Positions 9,839 through 18,621 of a DNA stretch of 64,000 bases are shown piece after piece. The translations under genes were made by a program, and so were the position numbers. Under the pieces are notes generated by a model. The model had not been told where the DNA came from, ran no database searches, and was given only the letters and a program-made list of their open reading frames with translations. The first letter of the stretch is position 1. Every line of letters begins with the position of its first letter. The DNA lies in assembly GCF_002250835.2 (NCBI RefSeq), contig NZ_NOJY02000002.1, positions 62,001 through 126,000 on the forward strand, in the 5' to 3' direction. The stretch comes from Romboutsia weinsteinii. GTDB taxonomy: Bacteria > Bacillota > Clostridia > Peptostreptococcales > Peptostreptococcaceae.

Positions 9839-10657
9839 TTATATCTTTAAACTCATATTATCTTCTATAAGTATTTGAATTTGGCAGCTATAAGAGTCTA
9901 TATTAAAGAAATCATTAAATAGCTCAAACTCTATAAAGCTTTTTACTTTTAAGTTATTATCTTTTATATATTCAAATAACTTTTGTCTTTTATCTTCTTC
10001 ATTTTCTTTGCTATATGACAAAACTAAATAATTGCCTTTAGTCAAAACTTTTATATTATCATTAAGTTCTAAATTATCATTATCTTTAATTGCATTAAAA
10101 ACATATAAAGATTCTACAGTCTCATTTGATTTAATATTATATATAATTCCTCTATCCATATTCACTTCTATATAGTTTTCTTTTATCACTTTCTCTAGTG
10201 CTGAGTAATATAATAATTCTTTTAAACTTCCCGACTCTTTGCAAGGTGCTACAACTATATATCTATCATCAAAATACTTTATATCAATCTCTTCGTTTGA
10301 TAATATATCTTTGGAATATTGTACACTATCATTTAGAGTATCTATATTTTTTATTATATCTTTCATTTTATTTATACTGTCTTGTGCTTCAATTCTTTTA
10401 TTCTGTAAAAATTCAAGTAGTTTATTAGTATCACAATCTTTAAATATTTCTTGAAGCTCTGAAATACTTGTCCCTAATTCTCTACATCCTTTTATGACAT
10501 CTATATAAATAAATTGTTCTATTGAATAGTATCTATAACCTGATAATTCATCTATATATTTCGGAATAAGTATACCCATTTTATGATAATATCTTAAAGC
10601 TTTTATAGTAATTCCTTTTATTTTAGACACTTCCCCTATAGAAAATAAATTATTCAT
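9839..10657 (-). CDS. MerR-family transcriptional regulator with ligand-binding domain
   Basis: DNA-binding regulator of 272 residues. The winged helix domain is at the start (LFSIGEVSKIKGITIKALRYYHKMGILIPKYIDELSGYRYYS), then a dimerisation helix (about 75-115), then a C-terminal domain of about 150 residues that resembles the GyrI/BmrR-like effector fold of multidrug-sensing MerR proteins (inference from layout). The ATG at 10655-10657 lies 9 bases after AAGGA; upstream codons in frame lack a site. It diverges from a GNAT gene, and between them is a promoter with the 19-base spacer typical of MerR activation, so it probably activates the acetyltransferase. Confidence 0.85.
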   Translation of the reverse strand: MNNLFSIGEVSKIKGITIKALRYYHKMGILIPKYIDELSGYRYYSIEQFIYIDVIKGCRELGTSISELQEIFKDCDTNKLLEFLQNKRIEAQDSINKMKDIIKNIDTLNDSVQYSKDILSNEEIDIKYFDDRYIVVAPCKESGSLKELLYYSALEKVIKENYIEVNMDRGIIYNIKSNETVESLYVFNAIKDNDNLELNDNIKVLTKGNYLVLSYSKENEEDKRQKLFEYIKDNNLKVKSFIEFELFNDFFNIDSYSCQIQILIEDNMSLKI

Positions 10658-10691
10658 GATTACACGTCCTTTTATATTTTTTAATTTTCCG

Positions 10692-10722
10692 TTGACTCTA
10701 CCTTTAGGGGATACTTTACTAT
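10692..10722 (+). promoter_or_regulatory. MerR-type promoter with 19-bp spacer
   Basis: TTGACT (10692-10697) and TACTAT (10717-10722) are 19 bases apart, the over-long spacing that MerR-family activators correct by untwisting DNA. The spacer carries an imperfect dyad (CTCTACC ... GGGGATAC). It points toward the GNAT gene at 10784. Confidence 0.65.
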
Positions 10723-10783
10723 CATTATAAGATATTTGCAACAAAATATTAATTTGTAAATTAAATAAAAGGAGAATATTAAC

Positions 10784-11425
10784 TTGAATATGGAAAAAGT
10801 TATATACAGAGAATTATCTAGAAATGACTATAGTCGTATTAAGGAACTTATTTGTGAAGCATTTGGATTTTCTGATTTTATTAAAAATGAAAAACTTTTA
10901 GATGCTATCCTAAGCACTTATTTACATGGATGTATTATGGATAGCTCTTTTTCTAGAGTTGCTGTAAAAAATAATAATGTCATTGGCATTATTTTAGGCA
11001 GTGCTAAAAATGATAAAAACAATTTAAAAAAACTTCATAATAATTTAAGCTTTTTATCTGCTTGCACAAAACTTCTTGCGTCTAGTAAAGAAGATAAAAT
11101 GTTAATTAAAGAATTTTCTATAATTAAAGATACTTATAAAGAAATTATTTCTGGTAAAGAGGATAGCTTCCAAGGTTGTGTACAACTATTCATTGTATCT
11201 CAAGAATCTAGAGGTCTAGGTATTGGAAAAACTTTAGTTTCTGATTTATTTGATTACATGAAGAGTATGAGTGTAAGTTCACTGTATTTATATACAGATA
11301 CTAGATGTAATTATGGTTTTTATGATAATAATAATTTCAATCGTATTAATGAAAAAGAAATTTATTTTAATTCGATAGATGCTAATCTTGATGTGTTCTT
11401 ATATAGCTATACATTTCAAAAGTAG
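10784..11425 (+). CDS. GNAT-family N-acetyltransferase
   Basis: Acetyltransferase of the GCN5-related superfamily, 213 residues. The acetyl-CoA-binding signature is in the C-terminal half: VQLFIVSQESRGLGIGKTLVSDLFDYMKS (R/Q-x-x-G-x-G/A loop), followed by LYLYTDTRCNYGFYDNNNFNRI, the usual beta5-alpha4 region. The N-terminal half carries an unusually long insert. The TTG at 10784 lies 9 bases after AGGAG and is better placed than the ATG two codons later. Substrate unknown. The control by a divergent, probably drug-responsive MerR regulator suggests detoxification of a small molecule (inference). Confidence 0.83.
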   Translation: MNMEKVIYRELSRNDYSRIKELICEAFGFSDFIKNEKLLDAILSTYLHGCIMDSSFSRVAVKNNNVIGIILGSAKNDKNNLKKLHNNLSFLSACTKLLASSKEDKMLIKEFSIIKDTYKEIISGKEDSFQGCVQLFIVSQESRGLGIGKTLVSDLFDYMKSMSVSSLYLYTDTRCNYGFYDNNNFNRINEKEIYFNSIDANLDVFLYSYTFQK

Positions 11426-11445
11426 TATAGAGAGTTAATTTTTAT

Positions 11446-11482
11446 AAAAAAGAAAGGCTTTAATTATCAGCCTTTCTTTTTT
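11446..11482. terminator. Bidirectional intrinsic terminator
   Basis: Stem AAAAAAGAAAGGCT / AGCCTTTCTTTTTT between the convergent GNAT and potD-like genes. Confidence 0.85.
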
Positions 11483-11485
11483 TAT

Positions 11486-12541
11486 TTAGTTATTTGATTT
11501 TATGTTTATCCATGCTTCATCATATATTTTCTTAACATCCATAGGGAAATCAACATATATTTCACATCTATCCATTATCTCTTTAGGCATATATGCGTTA
11601 GGATTATTTCTAATTTCCTCTGGTTGTTCTAATCTGGCTTCTCTATTTGGTGTTGTATATCCTATTTCATCAGCTATTCGAAGTGCACTTTCTTTATCAC
11701 TTACAAAGTTTATAAACTTTTCAGCTCCTTCAACATTTTTAGCATTAGAAGGTATACATAAACTATCAATCCAGAAGTTTGCGCCTTCTTTAGGTACTAC
11801 ATAAACTAAATTAGGATTTTCGGCTTGAAGGTTTAACCCTTCTCCAGACCAAATCATATTTATATCAGATTCTCCTGCTGGAATCATTGTAGTTCCATTA
11901 TCTACACCATATATTGGATCTACTAATTTTCTTTGACTTAATAGTAGTTCTTTAGCTTCTTCGATTTCTTTTTCATTAGTTGAATTTAGAGAATATCCAA
12001 GCTTCTTTAAAGCAGCTCCCATTGTATCTCTATAAGTATCAAACATAAAAATTTTATTTTTATATTTTTCATTCCATAATATATCCCAACTATCTACTTC
12101 TTCTGTTACTACATCTTTATTATAAATAAGTCCTACTGTACCAAACATATAAGGAACTGAGTACTTATTACCTGGATCTATTTCTAGGTTTAAGTAATCA
12201 TCATCCATTTGAGATATATTAGATATTTTATCTTTGTTTAACTCTTGAACAAGATCTTTATCAATCATTCTTGTCATCAAAGCATCAGATACTAAAATAA
12301 CATCATATTTTACGCCCCCACTGCTAATCTTTTGATACATTGTTTCCATATCATCAAAAGTTTCAATATTAACTTTTATATCGTATTGCTTTTCAAACTG
12401 TTTTACAGTTTCTTCATCTATATTTTCTCCATAGTTAAGAAAGTTTATCTCTTCAGAATAGCCTTTGCTACATCCTACAAAGAATATTCCCATCATTACT
12501 ATACAAATTGATAAACTTAATAATTTAAATAGTTTTTTCAT
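11486..12541 (-). CDS. potD: Spermidine/putrescine ABC transporter substrate-binding lipoprotein (PotD-like)
   Basis: Periplasmic-type binding protein, 351 residues, tethered as a lipoprotein: signal MKKLFKLLSLSICIVMMGIFFVGC with lipobox FVGC and Cys24. The body follows PotD: INFLNYGENIDEETVKQFEKQYDIKVN, YDVILVSDALMTRMI, YSVPYMFGTVGLIYNKD, and the late SLCIPSNAKNVEGAEKFINFVSD. These are the usual polyamine-binding fold segments. No potA, potB or potC genes are adjacent, which is odd because they are normally cotranscribed upstream of potD; the protein may serve a transporter encoded elsewhere. The 12542-12838 stretch upstream shows no gene. Start ATG follows GGAAGGA. Confidence 0.87.
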   Translation of the reverse strand: MKKLFKLLSLSICIVMMGIFFVGCSKGYSEEINFLNYGENIDEETVKQFEKQYDIKVNIETFDDMETMYQKISSGGVKYDVILVSDALMTRMIDKDLVQELNKDKISNISQMDDDYLNLEIDPGNKYSVPYMFGTVGLIYNKDVVTEEVDSWDILWNEKYKNKIFMFDTYRDTMGAALKKLGYSLNSTNEKEIEEAKELLLSQRKLVDPIYGVDNGTTMIPAGESDINMIWSGEGLNLQAENPNLVYVVPKEGANFWIDSLCIPSNAKNVEGAEKFINFVSDKESALRIADEIGYTTPNREARLEQPEEIRNNPNAYMPKEIMDRCEIYVDFPMDVKKIYDEAWINIKSNN

Positions 12542-12838
12542 ACTACGATTCCTTCCATATATTATATAAATTTTTAAATATTCTTTTGGATTATATCATT
12601 TCTTTAAGTACATAATCAATTACATAATATTTATTATTTTACTTATGATATAGTTCATTGATATTTATTCTAAATAATTATATACCAATAAATAACTATT
12701 TTAAACATTTATACAACCAAACTGAATCAATCATAACATGTTATAAGATTATTAACTAGCTATTTATAATCATAATTTATTCTATGACTTATTCATATCT
12801 GTCATCTAGGCTAAATATAATTTTTTAATAAAAAAAAA

Positions 12839-12874
12839 CTAAGTACATTATTTATTCACAAATAACATACTTAG
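12839..12874 (-). terminator. Intrinsic terminator of the kduI-kduD operon
   Basis: CTAAGTA / TACTTAG outer stem, with inner pairing TTATTT / AAATAA, followed on the minus strand by eight T. Confidence 0.8.
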
Positions 12875-12899
12875 GTAAATATTATTATTTAACTTTTAA

Positions 12900-13679
12900 T
12901 TATCTAACTAACCATCCACCATCAACAGCTAATATATGTCCATTCACATAATCAGATGCTCTACTTGCTAAAAATACTACAGTTCCCATTAAATCAAATG
13001 GTGCTCCCCATTTATTAGCAGGTATTCTTCCTAATATTTCTGCATTTCTATTTTCATCAGCTCTTATAGGAGCTGTATTTGCTGTCTCTATATATCCTGG
13101 TGCTATAGCATTTATTTGTATATTTTGGCATGCTAATTCATTTGCAAATGCTTTAGTTATTCCAGCTACTCCGTGTTTACTAGCTGTGTAAGGTGGTACA
13201 AACTTACCTCCTTGGAATGATAACATTGATGCTATGTTGATTATCTTTCCGCTATTTTGCTTTGCCATTACTTTAGCAACCTCTTGGCTTAAGAAGTATA
13301 CTGCGTTTAAATTTATATCCATAACAGCATTCCAATCTTCTTCTTTGTACTCAAGAAGTGGCGCTCTTCTTATTGTTCCTGCATTGTTTACTAATACATC
13401 TATTCTATTAAATTCATTCATTGCTGTATCAACAACATTTTTTCTGTCTTCAACTTTAGTTAAATCAGCTTGTACAAATACGACTCTTCTTCCTTCTGAC
13501 TGAATCATTTCTCTAGTTTCATCCCAATCAGTATCATATGCAGCTATTACTATGTCTGCACCTGCTTTAGCTAAAGCTACTGCATATCCTTGACCTATTC
13601 CTGTATTACCACCTGTTACTATAGCAACTTTTCCATCTAATCTAAAAAAATCCATTGAAAATTCTTGTAAATTACTCAT
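12900..13679 (-). CDS. kduD: 2-dehydro-3-deoxy-D-gluconate 5-dehydrogenase (KduD)
   Basis: Cytoplasmic short-chain dehydrogenase, 259 residues, interconverting 3-deoxy-D-glycero-2,5-hexodiulosonate and 2-keto-3-deoxygluconate (KDG) with NAD(H). In uronate catabolism it runs toward KDG. Visible features: cofactor loop TGGNTGIG (22-29), NNAG (98-101), catalytic S151, Y164 and K168 (YTASK), and the C-terminal VNGHILAVDGGW. Length and the N-terminal F(R)LDGKVA match KduD closely. It lies 22 bases after kduI, and both share the sigma-54 promoter at 14567. KDG kinase and KDPG aldolase, which would complete the route, are not in the window. Confidence 0.92.
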   Translation of the reverse strand: MSNLQEFSMDFFRLDGKVAIVTGGNTGIGQGYAVALAKAGADIVIAAYDTDWDETREMIQSEGRRVVFVQADLTKVEDRKNVVDTAMNEFNRIDVLVNNAGTIRRAPLLEYKEEDWNAVMDINLNAVYFLSQEVAKVMAKQNSGKIINIASMLSFQGGKFVPPYTASKHGVAGITKAFANELACQNIQINAIAPGYIETANTAPIRADENRNAEILGRIPANKWGAPFDLMGTVVFLASRASDYVNGHILAVDGGWLVR

Positions 13680-13701
13680 TATTATTATCCCCCTTTATAT
13701 A

Positions 13702-14532
13702 TTATCTTAATGTTGACATTTCAACTGCATCCATATCATCAAATGTTTGGTTTTCACCACACATTCCCCATATAAATGTATAATTACTTGTACCAACTCC
13801 TGAATGTATAGACCAGCTAGGAGATATTATAGCTTCTTCATTTTTTACAACTAAATGTCTAGTTTCTTCTGGTTGTCCCATAAAGTGGAATACTCTTGTA
13901 TTTTCTTCCATATTGAAGTAGAAGTATACTTCCATTCTTCTTTCATGAGTATGGCAAGGCATTGTATTCCATGCATTACCTTCTTCTAATATAGTCATAC
14001 CCATTAATAATTGACAGCTTTCACATACATTTGGATGAACATATTGATATATAGTTCTTTTATTTAATGTTGAGTTGTCTCCTAATCTAACTGGTTGCGC
14101 TTCATTTATATCTATTTTTACTGTAGGATAAGTCTTATGTGCTGGTACTGAGTTTATGTAAAACTTAGCTGGAGTTTCTTCACTTACTGACTTAAACTCT
14201 ATAGTCTTTGTTCCCATACCTATGTATAAACCATCTTGTCCCTTTAGTTCATATTCAACACCGTCTAGTATTGCTACCCCTTGACCTCCTACGTTGATGA
14301 TTCCCATTTCTCTTCTCTCTAAGAAGTAGTTAACTCCCATTTCTTTACCAGCTTCTAATTTTATTGTTTCTCCTACTGGCATAGCTCCACCAAATATTAT
14401 TCTATCTACATGGCTATATGTTAAATCTATCTTATTTGCTTTAAATATTTCTTCTACTAAATAATGCTCTCTTAATTCTTCTGTTGTATATTTCTTTGAA
14501 TCTTGTGGATGATTTGCATATCTTATATTCAT
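13702..14532 (-). CDS. kduI: 5-dehydro-4-deoxy-D-glucuronate isomerase (KduI)
   Basis: Zinc enzyme, 276 residues, converting 5-keto-4-deoxyuronate (the open form of the unsaturated uronate released by polysaccharide lyases and GH88) to the 2,5-diketo compound used by KduD. It is a cupin-fold KduI: YANHP near the start, INVGG in the first barrel, and the metal site [16 protein letters not shown] with H194, H196 and E201; a further histidine lies in WSIHSGVG. Length equals E. coli KduI (278). It is the first gene of the kduI-kduD operon, with an AGGAGG Shine-Dalgarno. Sigma-54-dependent transcription is predicted from the promoter at 14567-14582. Confidence 0.95.
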   Translation of the reverse strand: MNIRYANHPQDSKKYTTEELREHYLVEEIFKANKIDLTYSHVDRIIFGGAMPVGETIKLEAGKEMGVNYFLERREMGIINVGGQGVAILDGVEYELKGQDGLYIGMGTKTIEFKSVSEETPAKFYINSVPAHKTYPTVKIDINEAQPVRLGDNSTLNKRTIYQYVHPNVCESCQLLMGMTILEEGNAWNTMPCHTHERRMEVYFYFNMEENTRVFHFMGQPEETRHLVVKNEEAIISPSWSIHSGVGTSNYTFIWGMCGENQTFDDMDAVEMSTLR

Positions 14533-14566
14533 TTTTTAACCTCCTAATATTTTATACTTATATATT

Positions 14567-14582
14567 AGCAACTTTCATGCCA
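14567..14582 (-). promoter_or_regulatory. Sigma-54 (-24/-12) promoter of kduI-kduD
   Basis: Minus strand TGGCATGAAAGTTGCT: TGGCA(T), five bases, TTGCT, matching TGGCACN5TTGCW except for one base. It is 35 bases upstream of the kduI start and nearly identical to the promoter at 27340. Confidence 0.85.
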
Positions 14583-14656
14583 TATCATTGTAATAGGTTA
14601 ATCTAGGTATAATACTATGCAATATCAACGTTTATTTATATTTTTTATTATTAGAG

Positions 14657-14685
14657 TATGACACAAGTTATAATAAAGTGTTACA
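14657..14685 (-). promoter_or_regulatory. Candidate activator site (GTGTYAYA inverted pair) upstream of kduI
   Basis: TATGACAC (14657-14664) and GTGTTACA (14678-14685) face each other 13 bases apart, 75-105 bases upstream of the sigma-54 promoter, where an enhancer-binding activator would sit. The same octamers recur near the other three sigma-54 promoters. Confidence 0.45.
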
Positions 14686-14690
14686 CAACT

Positions 14691-16781
14691 CTAGTGAGCT
14701 AATACTTCTTTTGTTACAGTATCATTTTCAATCTTAATTACTCCTACTCTTGCATAAAAAGATATTCCTTCAATAGTATAATTTCTTCGTCCTCTTGGTT
14801 CTTCATCATGAACAATCACTACTATATATATTTTATCTTCTAATATTATTTTTATAGCCTCTGCATACTGGCTATCTAGTACTTCTTTTCTCCAATTTAG
14901 TATATCTACATATTCGATATTTTTTATTTTCACTTCATCATCTATATGTAAAATTGTATTTAAGCTAATATTGCCGTCATATTTTCTTTCCAGAATACCT
15001 TTTTTAGATTTATAAATACTATTGTATTCCTTTGATATAAATCCATCTTCAATACTAATACTTTGTTCACTCAGCGGAATAATATTTAAGCTTCCATTAT
15101 CACCCTTATACACTAATTTATTATTTTCACAGCTAAGCCTATCACTTTCAAAATTGAAATAGGCTTTGTATCTATGACTTCCTTTTGATATAAATTCATC
15201 GCTTACTATCCATATACTTGGAGCAATATAAATAATTTTTCTTGTAGTAAAAACTCCCAAGTCAAAGTAACCTAAGTGTGAACCTTCTACAAAGGATATT
15301 TCCTCACCAAATTTATAATCACGCTTTATAGGATATGCTACTTTACTACTTCCCCATGAACCTTTTGCATCAGTAAATTCTTTATCATCTACAGTAATTG
15401 TATTGTGACTTACAGCTTTTTTTAGTAACGCTCTATATTTACATTCTTCACCATAATTATATCTACCACTGTCTACTATATAATTTTCTCCTTTGTAGTT
15501 TATATCAAAATGCAAAAGATCAAAGTGACCATGACCACTACCTATATGACCACATTTGAAGAAAGTATATACTCCATCTTCTCCCCATTTATTTCTTAAA
15601 ATATAATTTCCTGATGACTCGTGTGCTATATTTTTAAAAGTAGGCTCACTTTTAGACAAATCTTCAAATATCTTTACTCCATCCAAACCTATATTAAATA
15701 TACTTTCTATATCTAATTCTTCTACTAAATACTTAAAAAAAACATCCTCTAATACAATAGATGATAGCCCTAAAATATCTCTTAAATCTTCTTCATCACT
15801 ATCACCATAATTACTTTGTTTATAATCAGGTCTTGCAAAAGATAGTGTTGCATAAGCCATCTTCTTGATTTTTTCTTTTATTTCATCATTTATCTCAATG
15901 CTATTTCTCTTAGCTATTATTGATACATCTAACATACAATTTAACATCTCATTGTGATACATATATGATTGTTCCCATTGAAGTCCATCTTCTAATATTT
16001 GTATCTCTAAAGATTCTTGTATTACTCTTAAGGATTTATCTCTTAACTTCTGTGATATTTTAAACTCTGGAAAATATGTACTTGCAATGAATATACCATG
16101 TTGCTCTAATATAACCCAGTTACTTAGAAGTCTATCTTCCTTAGTAGAATTATTTATATACTCCATATGTCTATATATACTAATTAATATATCTTCTATT
16201 AAACTATCTTCTATATACTCACTATCAATCATATAATCTAGAGCTTTTACCCAGTTTCTACACCTTAGGCCAGCTTCTATAGTTCTCCATATTAATTTAT
16301 TACTTTCTCCCTTTTCATTTGAAAAATCTATAAAGCTTTTTATCTGAGTAGCAAATGCTTTTATATATTTTTTGTCCTTGGTTAATAAATAACTCTGACC
16401 ATAAGTTATAAAATATCTATGTCTATTAAGCATATAAGTCCATTCTGGATCACCATATGGAATACAGTCCCATGCTATCTCTTTTTCAAAATGGTATGGT
16501 ATTTTACATCTTTCCATATCCCACTTCATGTCATAAATTATTTTGTTATTTGAAAAATCATCAGCAGTTTTTAATATACTCCTACACTCTTCTCTTTTGT
16601 TTGTGTTAATAAAATTTGCTAGTTCTTTCTTATTACCTAAAAATCCGTGTACATTATTTCTTTTCCTAAAATAATTTATTAATTCTTTCCTTGCTATTTC
16701 AATATTTCCTTTTTCGTAGTTTTCTTTTATATTTTCAATACCTATGTAATTTAAGTCTATAATATCAAGTATACTTTTCAT
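14691..16781 (-). CDS. Heparinase II/III family polysaccharide lyase-like protein (cytoplasmic)
   Basis: Protein of 696 residues with the heparinase II/III architecture: an alpha/alpha-toroid of about 370 residues (WDMERCKIPYHFEKEIAWDCIPYGDPEWTYMLNRHRYF, LIWRTIEAGLRCRNWVKAL, WVILEQHGIFIASTYFPEF, WEQSYMYHNEMLNCMLD), then beta-sandwich domains starting around GHGHFDLLHFDINYKGENYIVDSGRYNY. The H-x-H-x-D and Y/N-rich segments are those that carry catalytic residues in the family. No signal peptide is present, so it must act inside the cell, on imported oligosaccharides. It is the last gene of the PTS-ugl operon, as in the streptococcal hyaluronan locus. Exact substrate unknown. Start ATG follows GGGGGAG. 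Confidence 0.85.
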   Translation of the reverse strand: MKSILDIIDLNYIGIENIKENYEKGNIEIARKELINYFRKRNNVHGFLGNKKELANFINTNKREECRSILKTADDFSNNKIIYDMKWDMERCKIPYHFEKEIAWDCIPYGDPEWTYMLNRHRYFITYGQSYLLTKDKKYIKAFATQIKSFIDFSNEKGESNKLIWRTIEAGLRCRNWVKALDYMIDSEYIEDSLIEDILISIYRHMEYINNSTKEDRLLSNWVILEQHGIFIASTYFPEFKISQKLRDKSLRVIQESLEIQILEDGLQWEQSYMYHNEMLNCMLDVSIIAKRNSIEINDEIKEKIKKMAYATLSFARPDYKQSNYGDSDEEDLRDILGLSSIVLEDVFFKYLVEELDIESIFNIGLDGVKIFEDLSKSEPTFKNIAHESSGNYILRNKWGEDGVYTFFKCGHIGSGHGHFDLLHFDINYKGENYIVDSGRYNYGEECKYRALLKKAVSHNTITVDDKEFTDAKGSWGSSKVAYPIKRDYKFGEEISFVEGSHLGYFDLGVFTTRKIIYIAPSIWIVSDEFISKGSHRYKAYFNFESDRLSCENNKLVYKGDNGSLNIIPLSEQSISIEDGFISKEYNSIYKSKKGILERKYDGNISLNTILHIDDEVKIKNIEYVDILNWRKEVLDSQYAEAIKIILEDKIYIVVIVHDEEPRGRRNYTIEGISFYARVGVIKIENDTVTKEVLAH

Positions 16782-16803
16782 AATGTCTCCCCCTAAAAAT
16801 AAA

Positions 16804-16833
16804 GGGCATCCTCAATATCTATTGAGATAGCCC
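16804..16833 (-). terminator. Hairpin with T-rich tail inside the PTS operon (between ugl and the lyase gene)
   Basis: GGGC and CTCAAT arms pair with ATTGAG and GCCC arms around a 3-base internal loop; TTTATTTTTA follows on the minus strand. It looks like a leaky intra-operon terminator that would lower expression of the downstream lyase gene. Confidence 0.6.
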
Positions 16834-16841
16834 ATTATAAT

Positions 16842-18026
16842 TTACCAATATAAGTTCCAATCTTTGTGAAATCTCATTAGTGATTCCATGTAGAAATAAT
16901 CACCCCATAAGTTCCCCTCATCTATACCTTTGTTATGTTGCCATGAATATACACCATGTAATAATACACAATTAGCATTTTCTTCATTTTTACTTGTATA
17001 GTTTTCTATTAGATTTCTTAGTGTCTTGTGTGCTGCTTTTGTGTATATTTCTTTTTCTTCACAATCATCCATATATTTATTCATTTCTAAAATACCACAG
17101 ACTACAATGGCTGCAGATGATGAATCTCTAGGCTCTTTATCTTCATCCTTAAATACTAAATCCCAATAACAAATTAAATCCTCAGGCAGTCTATTTAAAT
17201 AGTAATTTAACACTCTTTCATATATGTACTTAGATTCTTCTATTTTACTGTATCTATAATTGTATGGCATACCGCATATTGCCCATGCTTGCCCTCTTGC
17301 CCAGCTAGATTCATCAGAGTATCCTTGATGTGTAATACCTTTTGTAGGCTCTTTTGTATCTATATCAAAGTAGTATGTATGATATGATGATCCATCTTCT
17401 CTAATAATATTTTCTATTGCTGTGTTAAAGTGTGTATCAGCAGCAGTTTTAAATCTTTCATCTTTTGTTTCTTCATATGCCCAATAAAGTAGTGGTAGAT
17501 TTAATAAACAATCAATTATTAATCTGTATTCTTTAGGGTCACCTTTCTTCCCCCATGCCTGTATAAACTTACCATCTTCATGATATCTATCTAGTAGTTT
17601 GTATGCTGCTTTTATTGATACGTCCCTACATTTATCATCTCCTGTTACCTTATAACCAGCTACTGTCGATAATGAATATAAAAATCCTATGTCATGGTGA
17701 TCTAGTACAAAATGTTCTTCTAATCTTTTTTCAAAGCTTTCTATATGAATATCTAATACTTTTTTATATTTTTCATCTTTTGTATATTCATATGCTAGCC
17801 ATAACATACCGGTCCAAAAACCATTAGTCCAATCATCATTCCCCTTAGTCCTATATACGTTATTTGTTGTACAAGCACTTGGAAAATTGTATGTATATAA
17901 ATCTAGATTCTCATCTATCTTTTTTATAATAAAGTCTAATGCACTTTCAATCTCATCTTTATCTAAAGGTTTAACATCTTTTAAGCTATCTTTTATATTT
18001 ATACCTTCTAATGTTACTGCTTTCAT
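16842..18026 (-). CDS. ugl: Unsaturated glucuronyl hydrolase, glycoside hydrolase family 88
   Basis: Cytoplasmic enzyme hydrating the double bond of unsaturated uronyl disaccharides, releasing the amino sugar (here probably its phosphate) and 4-deoxy-5-keto-uronate. The 394 residues show GH88 features: TKGNDDWTNGFWTGMLWLAYEYTKDEKY, HHDIGFLYSLS with the aspartate of the first conserved block, and QGYSDESSWARGQAWAICGMPYNY, followed by DSSSAAIVVCGILEM. Length matches family members (about 370-400). It lies between the PTS IIB gene and the heparinase-like gene and belongs to the operon driven from 20639. The reaction product feeds KduI. Start ATG follows AAGGAGG. Confidence 0.93.
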   Translation of the reverse strand: MKAVTLEGINIKDSLKDVKPLDKDEIESALDFIIKKIDENLDLYTYNFPSACTTNNVYRTKGNDDWTNGFWTGMLWLAYEYTKDEKYKKVLDIHIESFEKRLEEHFVLDHHDIGFLYSLSTVAGYKVTGDDKCRDVSIKAAYKLLDRYHEDGKFIQAWGKKGDPKEYRLIIDCLLNLPLLYWAYEETKDERFKTAADTHFNTAIENIIREDGSSYHTYYFDIDTKEPTKGITHQGYSDESSWARGQAWAICGMPYNYRYSKIEESKYIYERVLNYYLNRLPEDLICYWDLVFKDEDKEPRDSSSAAIVVCGILEMNKYMDDCEEKEIYTKAAHKTLRNLIENYTSKNEENANCVLLHGVYSWQHNKGIDEGNLWGDYFYMESLMRFHKDWNLYW

Positions 18027-18059
18027 ATTTTGCCTCCTTGATAATTCTTTATAAATATA

Positions 18060-18079
18060 GGAGCCCCAAAAGGACTCCC
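18060..18079 (-). other. Intercistronic hairpin between PTS IIB and ugl
   Basis: GGAGTCC pairs with GGGCTCC (one G-T) around a TTTTG loop. There is no strong T-run on the minus strand, so it is more likely an mRNA-stabilising or processing hairpin than a terminator. Confidence 0.45.
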
Positions 18080-18096
18080 ATTATCTAAAGTTAATC

Positions 18097-18588
18097 TTAT
18101 AAACCAGCTTCCGCTAAGTATTTTGATAATAATGTTTCTGGCTCATCTGGAACCATTCTAGCAGTTAAGTTTACACCTTTGTCCATAAGTGATTTAAATG
18201 CTTTTACTTCTTCATCTGTAACACTTATAGATTTTTTAATTTGAGTCGTATCATCACGCTTTGCCATGTTACCTACATTTATATCAGTTATTTCTAGTCC
18301 TCTATCAATTAAATCTAGCGCGTCCATAGGATTTTTTAATACTATTAATACCTTTTGAGTTGCATATTTTCCTGCTAATATATTGTTAGCTGCAGTTTCT
18401 TTACTTATTATAGATGTTGCTATTCCTGGAGGAGCAACCATTCTTAATATATTCTTTTGCATTTCATCTGCTGCTACTTGATCATTAGCTACCATTATTC
18501 TAGTTGCACCAAGTCCTGTTGACCATCTAGTTGCAACTTGTCCATGTATTAATCTATCATCTATTCTTATATGTATTATACCTTTCAT
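18097..18588 (-). CDS. PTS mannose-family EIIB component
   Basis: Cytoplasmic phosphocarrier of 163 residues, passing phosphate from EIIA to the incoming sugar. The active-site histidine is H15 in IRIDDRLIHGQV, the EIIB-Man signature, followed by VANDQVAADEMQKNILRMVAPPG. It belongs to the AgaV/galactosamine-like branch by context with GH88 and KduI; sequence alone cannot fix the sugar. It is followed by ugl at 70 bases and preceded by IID at 33 bases. Start ATG follows AGGGAG. Confidence 0.93.
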   Translation of the reverse strand: MKGIIHIRIDDRLIHGQVATRWSTGLGATRIMVANDQVAADEMQKNILRMVAPPGIATSIISKETAANNILAGKYATQKVLIVLKNPMDALDLIDRGLEITDINVGNMAKRDDTTQIKKSISVTDEEVKAFKSLMDKGVNLTARMVPDEPETLLSKYLAEAGL

Positions 18589-18621
18589 ATCTAATCTCCC
18601 TTTTAATTGTATATTTAATTT

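Noticed and set aside
16804..18079. Operon breaks at the two hairpins within the PTS operon
   Set aside because: No promoter-like sequence follows either hairpin and genes remain closely spaced; they look like leaky terminators or processing sites.
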